A DNA stretch of 8,071 bases from the NCBI GenBank assembly GCA_028873155.1, contig JAGWML010000140.1, forward strand, positions 1 through 8,071. Direction: 5' to 3'. Positions 1-6,710 of the stretch are shown in pieces. The position numbers were made by a program, and so were the translations under genes. Source of the DNA: Acidobacteriota bacterium (GTDB taxonomy: Bacteria > Acidobacteriota > Terriglobia > Terriglobales > Acidobacteriaceae). Below the pieces are notes generated by a model. It worked only from the letters and a program-made list of their open reading frames with translations. It was not told where the DNA came from and searched no databases. The stretch's first letter is position 1; the number at the start of each line of letters is the position of its first letter.

Positions 1-1
1 C

Positions 2-7
2 TACAAT
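2..7 (+). promoter_or_regulatory. Possible -10 element upstream of the aminopeptidase
   Basis: TACAAT matches the bacterial sigma-70 -10 consensus (TATAAT) at five of six positions and lies about 65 bases before the aminopeptidase ATG. Any -35 box would fall outside the window, so this cannot be confirmed. A GAGG ribosome-binding motif at 58-61 precedes the ATG by 10 bases. Confidence 0.25.
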
Positions 8-71
8 AGACACAACGGCGCGTCGCATCCGTTCGCGCGCCGCACTCTTTTCCCCGCGAGGTACACGACGC

Positions 72-1325
72 ATGAGCACAATCACCACCGTCCCAGAGCG
101 CACCCACACGCAAAAGCTCGATCTGCTCGCTGAAGTCGCAGTCCGCGTGGGCCTCGGCCTCCAGCCCGGCCAGGAGCTCGTCATGACCGCGTCGCTGGAC
201 GCCGTTCCGCTCGCGCGCCGTATCACCGAGCAGGCCTACCGAGCCGGCGCCAAGCTCGTCACCACGCTCTACGCCGACGACGAAGCCGCGCTCCTGCGCT
301 ACCACCACGCTCCCGACGCCAGCTTCGACTACGCGCCGCAGTGGTATTACGATGGCCTCGCCGCCGCGTACAAAAGCAACGCCGCGCGGCTCGCCATCAC
401 CGGCGGCAATCCCGCGCTGCTCTCCAATGAAGATCCCGACAAGGTCAGCCGCGCCGACCGCTCGCTCTCCAGGGCCTACCGTCCCGCACTCGAGCTCATC
501 ACGCGCCACGCCATCAACTGGACCATCGTCGCCGGCGCCACGCCCGCATGGGCCGAGCTCATGTTCCCCAACGACGCGCCCGACGTCGCCATCGCGCGCC
601 TGTGGGATGCCATCTTCTCGACCACACGCATCGACACGGATGATCCCGTCCGTGCCTGGCAGCAGCACGACGCCACCCTCCACCAGCGCGCTGCGTTCCT
701 GAACGCGAAGCGCTACGCTGCTCTCCACTATCGCGGTCCCGGAACCGACTTCCGCCTCGGCCTCGCAGACGATCATCTCTGGCTCGGCGGCGGCACCACC
801 GCCGGCAACGGCAACGACTGCATCCCCAACATGCCGACAGAAGAAGTCTTCACCACACCGCACAAGGACCACGCCGACGGCACCGTCACCGCCACCAAGC
901 CACTCTCGCATCAGGGCACCATGATTGAAGGCATTCAGGTGCGCTTTCAAGCGGGCCGCATCGTTGAAGCCCGCGCCACCCGCGGTCAGGAAGTGCTCGA
1001 AAAGCTCATCGCCACCGACGATGGCGCGCGCCGCCTCGGCGAGGTCGCGCTCGTGCCGCACTCCTCGCCCATCGCCGCCAGCGGCCTGCTCTTTTACAAC
1101 ACACTCTTCGACGAGAACGCCGCCAGCCACATCGCGCTCGGCCAGGCCTACACATCCTGCGTGCGCGACGGCGAAAAGCTCACACCTGATGAGCTCGCCG
1201 CAAAGGGCGCCAACGACAGTCTAATTCACGTCGACTGGATGATCGGCTCCGGCCAGCTCGACATCGACGGCATCACCACGTCCGGCGCCGCCGAACCGCT
1301 CATGCGCAAGGGCGAATGGGTCTGA
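72..1325 (+). CDS. M29-family metallo-aminopeptidase (AmpS/PepS/aminopeptidase T type)
   Basis: This is a 417-residue cytoplasmic aminopeptidase of peptidase family M29. These enzymes remove N-terminal amino acids from peptides using a two-metal centre and usually act in peptide turnover. The length is normal for the family (about 410) and the protein has no signal peptide. Conserved blocks are NMPTEEVFTTP (253-263), GEVALVPHSSPI (323-334), LFDENAASHIALGQAY (345-360) and HVDWMIGS (386-393). By the spacing known for the family, the metal ligands and catalytic residues are E258, E324, H353, Y360, H386 and D388, and all are present, so the enzyme is probably active. The ATG start is supported by GAGG ten bases upstream and by the early TQKLDLLAEVAVRVGLGLQPGQ block, which is usual near the N-terminus. 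The gene stands alone and converges on the glycosyltransferase. Substrate preference cannot be read from the sequence. Confidence 0.93.
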   Translation: MSTITTVPERTHTQKLDLLAEVAVRVGLGLQPGQELVMTASLDAVPLARRITEQAYRAGAKLVTTLYADDEAALLRYHHAPDASFDYAPQWYYDGLAAAYKSNAARLAITGGNPALLSNEDPDKVSRADRSLSRAYRPALELITRHAINWTIVAGATPAWAELMFPNDAPDVAIARLWDAIFSTTRIDTDDPVRAWQQHDATLHQRAAFLNAKRYAALHYRGPGTDFRLGLADDHLWLGGGTTAGNGNDCIPNMPTEEVFTTPHKDHADGTVTATKPLSHQGTMIEGIQVRFQAGRIVEARATRGQEVLEKLIATDDGARRLGEVALVPHSSPIAASGLLFYNTLFDENAASHIALGQAYTSCVRDGEKLTPDELAAKGANDSLIHVDWMIGSGQLDIDGITTSGAAEPLMRKGEWV

Positions 1326-1367
1326 AGTCATCTCTCAGCAATGCGCACCATCGGGTCACAGAAAGCA

Positions 1368-1472
1368 GGCTTTGAAAGGGCACGGCTTGAGCCGTGCCGT
1401 ATGCATCACTGCGCTTTATGCGGCTTTAGCCGCTGAGGGATGTCTTATTCTTACTCCTGCGGCTTTTTGAAA
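1368..1472. repeat. REP-like palindrome pair in the convergent intergenic gap
   Basis: Two perfect inverted repeats lie between the aminopeptidase and glycosyltransferase stops. The first (1379-1398) has 9-bp arms, GGCACGGCT and AGCCGTGCC, around a 2-base centre. The second (1420-1433) has 6-bp arms, GCGGCT and AGCCGC, around TT. Their cores, CGGCTTGAGCCG and CGGCTTTAGCCG, differ at one base, so they look like members of one repeat family and not chance hairpins. Imperfect direct copies, GGCTTTGAAA (1368-1377) and GGCTTTTTGAAA (1461-1472), flank the pair. I recall similar palindromes scattered through acidobacterial genomes, but the copy number here cannot be tested. Neither hairpin has a good T-tract on either strand, so classical intrinsic termination is weakly supported. 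They could still act as an mRNA 3'-end stabiliser for both converging genes. Confidence 0.6.
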
Positions 1473-1487
1473 TCTGCTCCAGAGCAA

Positions 1488-2774
1488 TCAACCTGTCATC
1501 GTCCCGCTCCGCGCATGCAGCGACTCCAGCGCATCGCACGCGGCCTTCACGCCGTCCTCGCCTCGCAGCCGCGCCGCTGCCGCCTCCGCGCGCGCAGCCA
1601 GCTCCGCATCGTCCAGCATCCCGCGCAACTCCCGCACCACGCGTGCCGGCTTGTAGCTTGCCTTCTGCACCACGCGCGCCACGCCGAGTCGCCGCATGCG
1701 TCGCGCGTTGTCCGGCTGATCGTGCGAGTAGGGCATCATCAGCATTGGCTTGCCCGCGCGCAGGCACTGCGCCGTCGTGCCCACGCCGCCCTGGTGCACC
1801 ACCAGCCTGGCCCGTGGCAGCAGCGCGGAGTACGGCGCATATTCAGCCACGCAGATTGATTCCGGCAGCGCCTGCTTCAGCCGGTTGCGCGGGTCCCCCC
1901 CGATCAGGAGCACCGCACGCCGCCCCAGTTGCAACGCCGCCTGCGCAGACACCTCGTAGAAATCCCCCGCCGCCAGCACCGCCGCCGACCCCAGCGTAAA
2001 GACAATCGGCGCTTCACCCGCCGCCAGAAACGCCTCCAGGTGCGCGGGCAGCGCGGCGTTCCCCGCGTCCGAATCGTAAAAGCAGAAGCCCGCAATCAGC
2101 GTATGCGGCGGCCAGTCCTTCTGTGGGACGCCCAGCACGCGCGAGAAGAGCGCCAACACCAGCTCCGGCGCGTGCTTCGCATCAAACAATGGATTCGCGC
2201 CGCGCCCCAATCCAAGCTCCCGGCGCAGCGCATCGATCGGCTTCGGCCACGCGCGCGTCGTCCACCGCGCCAGCCGGTTCATCACGTGCCCCATACCCGC
2301 AAAGCGGTCCACATGCGCCAGCAACGGAAACGGCGGCAGCACCGGCGGATCGTACGCCGAGAAGAACGACAGCGGCGCAAGCACATAGCTCGCCCACTTG
2401 ATCCCCGTCACCTCCGCCACCAGCGGCCCCGCATAATTCAGCTCGCCCAGCAGCAGCAGGTCTGCGCGCTCCGGCTCGGTCGCCGCCGCCAGCAGGTCAT
2501 CATAGGTCTGCCGCAGCGCGGGAAACAGAAAGTCGCGCAGCCCATGCTCCGTGCCGTGCTTCACGTCATACACCATCTCCACCAGCACGTTGTTCGTGGG
2601 GTCAATGTCCGGCCGGATCGCGCGAAACTCCAGCCCCAGCGGCTCAATCTTCGCCCGGTACACATTCGGCAGCGCCAGCACCGGCGCGTGGCCGCGTCGT
2701 TTGAGTTCGAGAGAAAGCGCGATCAGAGGATTGATATCGCCAAAGGTGCCAATGTTCGAAAGGACAATGCGCAC
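1488..2774 (-). CDS. GT1/UGT-like glycosyltransferase (GT-B fold)
   Basis: This protein probably transfers a sugar from a nucleotide-sugar donor to a lipid or small-molecule acceptor. It resembles the family that includes sterol and macrolide glucosyltransferases and RhlB-like rhamnosyltransferases. With the GTG start at 2774 it has 428 residues, typical for the family. The N-terminal acceptor domain opens with MRIVLSNIGTFGDINP and LELKRRGH (1-29). The C-terminal donor domain has VFTLGS (258-263), VAEYAPYSALLPRARLVVHQ (309-328), HQGGVGTT (327-334) and PYSHDQPDNARR (348-359), the usual nucleotide-sugar binding signature. There is no signal peptide or membrane span. An in-frame TTG at 2834 would add 20 residues. 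I prefer GTG because homologues begin at this strand, although neither start has a good ribosome-binding site. The gene follows the secreted-protein gene on the same strand and may be co-transcribed with it. Sugar and acceptor are unknown. Confidence 0.85.
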   Translation of the reverse strand: MRIVLSNIGTFGDINPLIALSLELKRRGHAPVLALPNVYRAKIEPLGLEFRAIRPDIDPTNNVLVEMVYDVKHGTEHGLRDFLFPALRQTYDDLLAAATEPERADLLLLGELNYAGPLVAEVTGIKWASYVLAPLSFFSAYDPPVLPPFPLLAHVDRFAGMGHVMNRLARWTTRAWPKPIDALRRELGLGRGANPLFDAKHAPELVLALFSRVLGVPQKDWPPHTLIAGFCFYDSDAGNAALPAHLEAFLAAGEAPIVFTLGSAAVLAAGDFYEVSAQAALQLGRRAVLLIGGDPRNRLKQALPESICVAEYAPYSALLPRARLVVHQGGVGTTAQCLRAGKPMLMMPYSHDQPDNARRMRRLGVARVVQKASYKPARVVRELRGMLDDAELAARAEAAAARLRGEDGVKAACDALESLHARSGTMTG

Positions 2775-2855
2775 GCTGGAGTCCGTGAATTGAGATTGGC
2801 CTGCAGGGATAAGGTTAATGCATCGGAGAGACAATTCGAGCGGACTGGTATCACC

Positions 2856-3794
2856 TCAGCGTTTGCTCGGCTTCGCATTGGCGCAGGCTGCGGGTGTGTT
2901 ACGCAGGGTGGCTTCGAGATCGAGCCAGTAGGGACTTTTCTTGAGCCGCCCACAGAAATCTGCCAGATTCGGATATGTTCCTTGTTGGGCCAGTGGACTC
3001 ACTTCGTCAATAAACTTCCAAGCTAACTCGGAATGATCCGTGTAAATAAGGTTCAGAACCTCCTGCCATAAAATATCTGGTAGATCGTTCGCCATCTTTC
3101 TCTGCCCTAGTGCCAGTTCATGCCGCACAGATCCAACTGCCTTTTGCCATTCCTCAGGGGTGGGAGTCGGAGTCCTCATCTTGTCCATCGCTAGATGAAA
3201 GCCTCCGACCTTCTCGTCGTCTACATAGCGCAAAACGACAGAGTGATTGGGTGATCCCGCAAACGATTGCCACCAGTACGCAAACGTCCAATCTGCGGTA
3301 TGAAGATAGTATCGATCACCGTCGCGCTCAAAGTGTGCCGCATCGTCATCCATGTCATTGACTGTGGCGAGCAGTCTGAACGTTGGCTCCAATTCAAAGA
3401 TGTAATGCTGAAGACAGCAATGCGCTACGCCCGAGTAAGCGGAAACGATCATGTTCGGACGACCACGACCCGTAATGTCAGTTCCATTGGGAATGGCAGG
3501 AATTCCGAATTCCTTGTCTGCGGCCTGGCCCATTTGAAACCGACCTCCATTGTCATTTGTGCGTTGAAAGATAATCCTCTGACCCGCAAGCACCCGTAGG
3601 CAGGATTCTCCGCTTTCAAGGTTTCTGTACGAGCGAAAAAGAAACTTGCCGACCTTGACCGAATCCTTCATCTGCCCGACAGTGCAAGCGCGCTCGACGT
3701 CATTTGCTGGGAACTGCGCAACAAGTGGGGCTGGGACAAGCGCCACCCCGAGTCCTGCAATCAGCTTAAGCAATGCCTTGCCGTTCCCAGTCAC
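2856..3794 (-). CDS. Secreted protein of unknown function with low-GC coding sequence
   Basis: I do not recognise a named family for this 312-residue protein. Residues 1-26 look like a Sec signal peptide: a basic start (MTGNGKALLK), a hydrophobic core (LIAGLGVALVPAPLV), and a likely cut after A26. The mature protein is therefore probably periplasmic or exported. Residues 104-135 contain GTDITGRGRPNMIVSAYSG followed by VAHCCLQHYIFEL. This resembles the D-x-[DT]-G-x-G-x-[PN] loop of FG-GAP/VCBS-type beta-propeller blades plus a paired-cysteine motif (C126, C127). Other cysteines are C37, C65, C281 and C304, so disulfides are possible. The C-terminal part (about 236-300) is predicted helical by eye and rich in Trp and Tyr. 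The start is GTG at 3794, preceded by GGGAGG and GAGAGGG motifs on the minus strand. G+C over five sampled 60-base lines is about 47 %, well below the neighbours, which suggests transfer or a different constraint. Confidence 0.75.
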   Translation of the reverse strand: MTGNGKALLKLIAGLGVALVPAPLVAQFPANDVERACTVGQMKDSVKVGKFLFRSYRNLESGESCLRVLAGQRIIFQRTNDNGGRFQMGQAADKEFGIPAIPNGTDITGRGRPNMIVSAYSGVAHCCLQHYIFELEPTFRLLATVNDMDDDAAHFERDGDRYYLHTADWTFAYWWQSFAGSPNHSVVLRYVDDEKVGGFHLAMDKMRTPTPTPEEWQKAVGSVRHELALGQRKMANDLPDILWQEVLNLIYTDHSELAWKFIDEVSPLAQQGTYPNLADFCGRLKKSPYWLDLEATLRNTPAACANAKPSKR

Positions 3795-3908
3795 CCCTCT
3801 CAGCCTCCCACCCGTATCAAATTAGAAATCCAACCCACAATACCACCCTCTTACTTCAGGCTCATTTAATCTTGCTGCATCCATAATAGGTGTGGAGCAA
3901 GGTTCGCC
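3795..3908. promoter_or_regulatory. Divergent intergenic region, probable promoters for both flanking genes
   Basis: These 114 bases separate the diverging starts of the secreted-protein gene (minus) and the response regulator (plus), so both promoters should lie here or, in part, in the flanking genes. The region is A+T-rich compared with the rest of the window. For the plus strand, CATAAT at 3882-3887 is a plausible -10 box, but no convincing -35 sits 16-18 bases before it, which would fit an activator-dependent or autoregulated promoter. GGAG (3894-3897) and AAGG (3899-3902) are candidate ribosome-binding sites for the regulator. For the minus strand I see no clear promoter hexamers. No direct repeat that would obviously be an OmpR-type binding site was found by eye. 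Confidence 0.4.
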
Positions 3909-4610
3909 ATGCGCGTGCTGTTGGTGGAAGACGAGGTTCGGCTGGCGGAAAATCTGGCCGCTGCTTTGCGCGATGCCGCGGGCTTCGCCGTCGACTGGGC
4001 CGCCGACGGCGAAGAGGGCGACGAATTTGCGCGGGGCTGCGTCTACGATCTCGTCATCCTCGACCTGATGCTGCCCAAGCTCGACGGCCTCGGCGTGCTC
4101 AAGCGCCTGCGTGCGCGCAAGGATTCAACACCGGTTCTCATCCTCACTGCCAGAGAAGGCAAAGCAGCCATCATCGAGCTGCTCAACGCAGGCGCAGACG
4201 ACTACCTTGCCAAGCCCTTCGACCTCGGTGAACTTCTTGCTCGAACGAAGGCGCTGATCCGCCGCGGCAAGGGCGCCGCGCACCCGCTGCTCTTCGCGGT
4301 GAATGTTGAAGTCAACACGCTCGAGCAGACCGTGCGGCGCGCCGGCTCGCTTGTGGATCTCTCGCCCACCGAGTACCGCATCCTCGAATACCTCATGCAC
4401 CATCCGCGCAAGGTCGTCAGCAAACGCGAGCTCCTCGAGCACCTTTACGACTACAACTGGGAGCACCACTCCAACGTCATCGAAGCGCACGTGTCCAACC
4501 TGCGCAGGAAGCTGGACGCAGCCGAATCCGATGCCATGCCGGTGATTGAAACTCTGCGCGGACGCGGCTACCGTCTCGCTGCCGCCACGGAGCCCGGCCA
4601 TGACGAGTAG
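3909..4610 (+). CDS. OmpR/PhoB-family two-component response regulator
   Basis: This 233-residue transcription factor is phosphorylated by a partner kinase and then binds DNA. The N-terminal receiver domain (about 1-118) has the acidic pair E7/D8, phospho-acceptor D52 in LVILDLMLPKLDG, T80 in LILTARE, and K102 in GADDYLAKPF, so all switch residues are intact. The C-terminal winged-helix domain (about 130-225) carries LSPTEYRILEYLMHHPRKVVSKRELLEHLY and the recognition-helix block SNVIEAHVSNLRRKL, ending in IETLRGRGYRLA. These are typical of the OmpR/PhoB type. The ATG is chosen because the receiver beta-1 strand MRVLLVEDE starts there and AAGG or GGAG lies just upstream. The gene overlaps the kinase start by 11 bases (ATGACGAGTAG), which implies translational coupling and a cognate pair. 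It resembles QseB/TctD-like regulators, but its targets are unknown. Confidence 0.95.
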   Translation: MRVLLVEDEVRLAENLAAALRDAAGFAVDWAADGEEGDEFARGCVYDLVILDLMLPKLDGLGVLKRLRARKDSTPVLILTAREGKAAIIELLNAGADDYLAKPFDLGELLARTKALIRRGKGAAHPLLFAVNVEVNTLEQTVRRAGSLVDLSPTEYRILEYLMHHPRKVVSKRELLEHLYDYNWEHHSNVIEAHVSNLRRKLDAAESDAMPVIETLRGRGYRLAAATEPGHDE

Positions 4611-6003
4611 CCGCTCCATCACCTGGCGACTGATCGGCGCAGTGCTCGCGGTGGAGTTCGCCGCGGCAGCGCTTGTCATCTCCCTCTCCTGGGGCTACGA
4701 GCGCCACGCGCACTTCCGCGCCTTTGACGTGATGCTGCATGGCCGCGCGGATAGCGTGCTCGGCGCCGTGCAGGATGCCGAGGATGCCCAGGACAACGTC
4801 ATGCTCGACACCGCCGACCTGCGCCTGCCGTCCGAGGATATCTACGAGGTCTACGATGAGCGCGGCCGCCTGCTGGGACGATCGGCCAACTGGAGCGGCA
4901 GCGGCGAAGGTTATTCAATTGCTGCAAAAGATGGCTTCGTGCGCCGCATCGTGAATGGCCAGCACTATCGCCTGCTCCGCGCCCACGGTTCGCGCATCGT
5001 GGACCCCGGCGAGCCCGGCGGCGGCACGCTGCGCCACGTCACGGTTCTCTACGGCGCGCCTACGGAGCACGTCTGGGACGCCATCTGGCACGCCGTAGCG
5101 GTCTACGCTGCCGGCAACCTGCTGTTGCTGCTCGTCACCGGTCCGCTTGTGGCCTGGGTGCTCCACCGCGGCCTGGCGCCGCTGCGCGAACTCGCTGCGC
5201 TCGCCGGCAACGTCTCCGCCGATGCATGGGAGTTCGAGCCGCCCGAGACCGCCCGCTCCACGCGCGAACTCGCTCCGCTTACCCACGCTCTTGAAAGTGT
5301 TCTGGAGCGCCTGGAACGTGCATTCATCCAGCAGCGCACCTTCGTCTCGGACGCAGCCCATGAGCTCAAAACCGCAGTCGCGGTCGTCAAGTCGTCGCTG
5401 CAACTGCTCGGCCTGCGCACACGCACGCCGGCGGAATATCAGGCCGGCCTTGATCGATGCGTCGCTGACACGGCCCGGCTTGAAGACCTCGTCGCCAAGA
5501 TGCTCACGCTCGCCCGCGTCGAAAGCGCTGCCACACCCGCGTCAGCACCTGCCACATGCGACGTCGTCCAATGTGTTGAAGAAACCATGCGCGAGATGGA
5601 AACCGTCGCCGCGCTGCGCCAGGTCCGCGTCGAGCGGACCGCGCCCGAACGGGCAAACGTACCGCTCACCGTTGAAGACTGCCAGCTTGTGATTTCGAAT
5701 CTGCTGCTGAATGCGCTCCAGCACAGCCCTGCCGGTTCGCAGGTGCAGTTGAATCTGACCGTCATGAACGATGCCGTGGAATTGCGCGTAGCCGACCATG
5801 GCGAAGGCATCGATCCTGCCCTGCAGCCGCATGTCTTCGATCGCTTCTTCCGTGGCGATCCATCCCGCTCGCGCGCCACGGGCGGCGCTGGTCTGGGACT
5901 CGCCATCTGTAAGGCTGTCGTCGAGAAACCCGGCGGCACCATCACGCTCGCCAGCACGCCCGGTCAGGGAACCATCGTCACCGTGCGCCTGCCGCGCGCC
6001 TGA
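4600..6003 (+). CDS. Membrane sensor histidine kinase, partner of the adjacent regulator
   Basis: The 467-residue kinase should autophosphorylate on histidine and pass the phosphate to D52 of the upstream regulator. Order of parts: TM1 (about 10-30), a periplasmic sensor region (about 31-163) resembling TctE/QseC-type N-terminal domains, TM2 (about 166-187), a short HAMP-like linker (188-243), then the HisKA domain with H254 in SDAAHELKTAVAVVKSSLQ. The HATPase domain follows: N-box ISNLLLNALQHSP (365-377), G1 DHGEGI (399-404), F-box FDRFF (413-417) and G2 GGAGLGLAICKAV (428-440). All ATP-binding boxes are intact. Unusual points are HELKTAV where most kinases have HELRTPL (Pro replaced by Ala259... 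region 254-260) and VEKPGG near 441-446 where VExHGG is common. An upstream in-frame ATG at 4546 was rejected because it lies deep in the regulator gene. The ATG at 4600 has CGGAG before it and starts just ahead of TM1. The signal is unknown. Confidence 0.93.
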   Translation: MTSSRSITWRLIGAVLAVEFAAAALVISLSWGYERHAHFRAFDVMLHGRADSVLGAVQDAEDAQDNVMLDTADLRLPSEDIYEVYDERGRLLGRSANWSGSGEGYSIAAKDGFVRRIVNGQHYRLLRAHGSRIVDPGEPGGGTLRHVTVLYGAPTEHVWDAIWHAVAVYAAGNLLLLLVTGPLVAWVLHRGLAPLRELAALAGNVSADAWEFEPPETARSTRELAPLTHALESVLERLERAFIQQRTFVSDAAHELKTAVAVVKSSLQLLGLRTRTPAEYQAGLDRCVADTARLEDLVAKMLTLARVESAATPASAPATCDVVQCVEETMREMETVAALRQVRVERTAPERANVPLTVEDCQLVISNLLLNALQHSPAGSQVQLNLTVMNDAVELRVADHGEGIDPALQPHVFDRFFRGDPSRSRATGGAGLGLAICKAVVEKPGGTITLASTPGQGTIVTVRLPRA

Positions 6004-6022
6004 CGCGCTAGTTTTGCGCGTC
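6002..6022. terminator. Candidate hairpin spanning both convergent stop codons
   Basis: A perfect 7-bp inverted repeat, GACGCGC (6002-6008) and GCGCGTC (6016-6022), encloses the 7-base loop TAGTTTT. It covers the end of the kinase stop codon (6001-6003) and all of the iscX stop codon (6008-6010). On the plus strand it is followed by a pyrimidine-rich but interrupted tract, TTCTTCGTACTCTTCG. On the minus strand no T-run follows. It could serve as a weak terminator for the kinase transcript or as a shared 3'-end structure, since there is no other room for a terminator. G+C-rich DNA makes short palindromes common, so chance is a real alternative. Confidence 0.35.
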
Positions 6023-6226
6023 TTCGTACTCTTCGTGCCATGCCATCTGGATCGCCTCCAGACGCGACTCGTTCGACTTCGCCGGATCATCGGCAAAGCC
6101 GGGCAGCTCCGTCACGTAGCGATGCAGATCGGTGAACCGAACCGTCAGCGGGTCTATCTCGGGATGTTTTTCCTGCAACTGAATGCCAATCTCTTCGACG
6201 TCGGTCCAGTGAATCTCGCGCGGCAT
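6008..6226 (-). CDS. iscX: Fe-S assembly protein IscX (YfhJ)
   Basis: This 72-residue acidic protein matches IscX in length and sequence pattern: IHWTDVEEIGIQLQEKHPEIDPLTVRFTDLHRYV (5-38 region), then LPGFADDPAKSNESRLEAIQMAWHEEY. The W-T-D, DP-TVRFTD-H, DDP-SNE-LEAI and W-E blocks are those of the E. coli protein. IscX binds the desulfurase IscS and iron in the cytosol and is thought to act as an iron-dependent regulator or adaptor of cluster assembly. The ATG at 6226 has a strong ribosome-binding site, GAGAGGA, seven bases upstream on the minus strand. It is the last gene of the hscA-fdx-iscX run, 31 bases after fdx, as in the canonical isc order. Its stop is only four bases from the convergent kinase stop. 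Confidence 0.93.
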   Translation of the reverse strand: MPREIHWTDVEEIGIQLQEKHPEIDPLTVRFTDLHRYVTELPGFADDPAKSNESRLEAIQMAWHEEYEDAQN

Positions 6227-6257
6227 TTTCTCATCCTCTCAGAGCAGGTTCACGAGG

Positions 6258-6674
6258 TTACTTACTCTCGGCCAGCGTCAGCGGCTTGCCTTCCGACACG
6301 TAGTTCCGATTCCACTTGGGAATCTCTACCACGTAGTTTCCCGGCCCGGAGATTACCGCCTGGCAGCCCAGGCGCGAGTTGAGCTGCTGATCCGCTGCCA
6401 TGTCCAACCGGTCCAGCTCATCGTCCTCTGCTTCGCTGATGCCCTTGTCGCCTTCCTTCACCCAGAGATGGCAAGTGGTGCACGCGCACGATCCGCCGCA
6501 CGCATGATCCAGAAAAATTCCGAAGTTCTCCGCCACATCGAGAAACGACATCGGCTTGCCGTGGTGGTCATACGGCAAGGTCCCGTACTCAAACTCCACC
6601 GTCTTGCCTTCCGGCAGAAACGTCACCCGCACCAGCTTCTCCGGCGGAATGTTCTTTGTGTTTGCTTCGCTCAT
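6258..6674 (-). CDS. fdx: ISC-type [2Fe-2S] ferredoxin (adrenodoxin-like)
   Basis: This 138-residue ferredoxin carries electrons for Fe-S cluster assembly on IscU. The cluster-binding motif is DHACGGSCACTTCHLWV: ligands C59, C65 and C68 (C-x5-C-x2-C) plus C104 in RLGCQAVI. The extra C63, seen in isc-type ferredoxins, is also present. The acidic stretch EAEDDELDRLDMA (81-93) is the usual helix that docks partners such as IscS and ferredoxin reductase. The end of the core fold is VVEIPKWNRNYV. At 138 residues it is longer than E. coli Fdx (about 111). The extra length is a short N-terminal lead, a small insertion around GTLPYDHHGKPMS (31-43), and a C-terminal tail after the IPKW block. The ATG is followed directly by ordinary sequence. 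The upstream ribosome-binding site is weak. It lies 36 bases after hscA and 31 before iscX, so an operon is very likely. Confidence 0.93.
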   Translation of the reverse strand: MSEANTKNIPPEKLVRVTFLPEGKTVEFEYGTLPYDHHGKPMSFLDVAENFGIFLDHACGGSCACTTCHLWVKEGDKGISEAEDDELDRLDMAADQQLNSRLGCQAVISGPGNYVVEIPKWNRNYVSEGKPLTLAESK

Positions 6675-6710
6675 AGCCCAATCTTTCTCTTCGCTTCGTT
6701 GCCGGCTTCT

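Noticed and set aside
1379..1398. Classical intrinsic terminator for the aminopeptidase
   Set aside because: The stem is strong, but the loop is only two bases and no T-tract follows on the plus strand; on the minus strand only CCCTTT follows. A repeat element is the better description.
1929..3026. 365-codon plus-strand open frame opposite the glycosyltransferase
   Set aside because: The product is almost entirely Arg, Gln, His and Pro with no domain. It is the antisense shadow of the high-GC glycosyltransferase and runs past its end into the unrelated secreted-protein gene.
3267..3599. 110-codon plus-strand frame inside the low-GC secreted-protein gene
   Set aside because: The opposite strand encodes a protein with signal peptide, good ribosome-binding site and a motif-bearing core; this frame has none of these.
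4546..4599. Upstream ATG that would lengthen the histidine kinase by 18 residues
   Set aside because: It lies well inside the response regulator gene, the added residues have no kinase-like character, and the ATG at 4600 has a ribosome-binding motif and sits directly before TM1.
4125..4679. 184-codon minus-strand frame across the regulator/kinase junction
   Set aside because: It is antisense to two well-identified genes, shows no recognisable domain, and its composition follows from the opposite coding strand.
5542..6096. 184-codon minus-strand frame across the kinase end and iscX
   Set aside because: It overlaps the real iscX in another frame and the conserved ATPase domain of the kinase, and has no family features.
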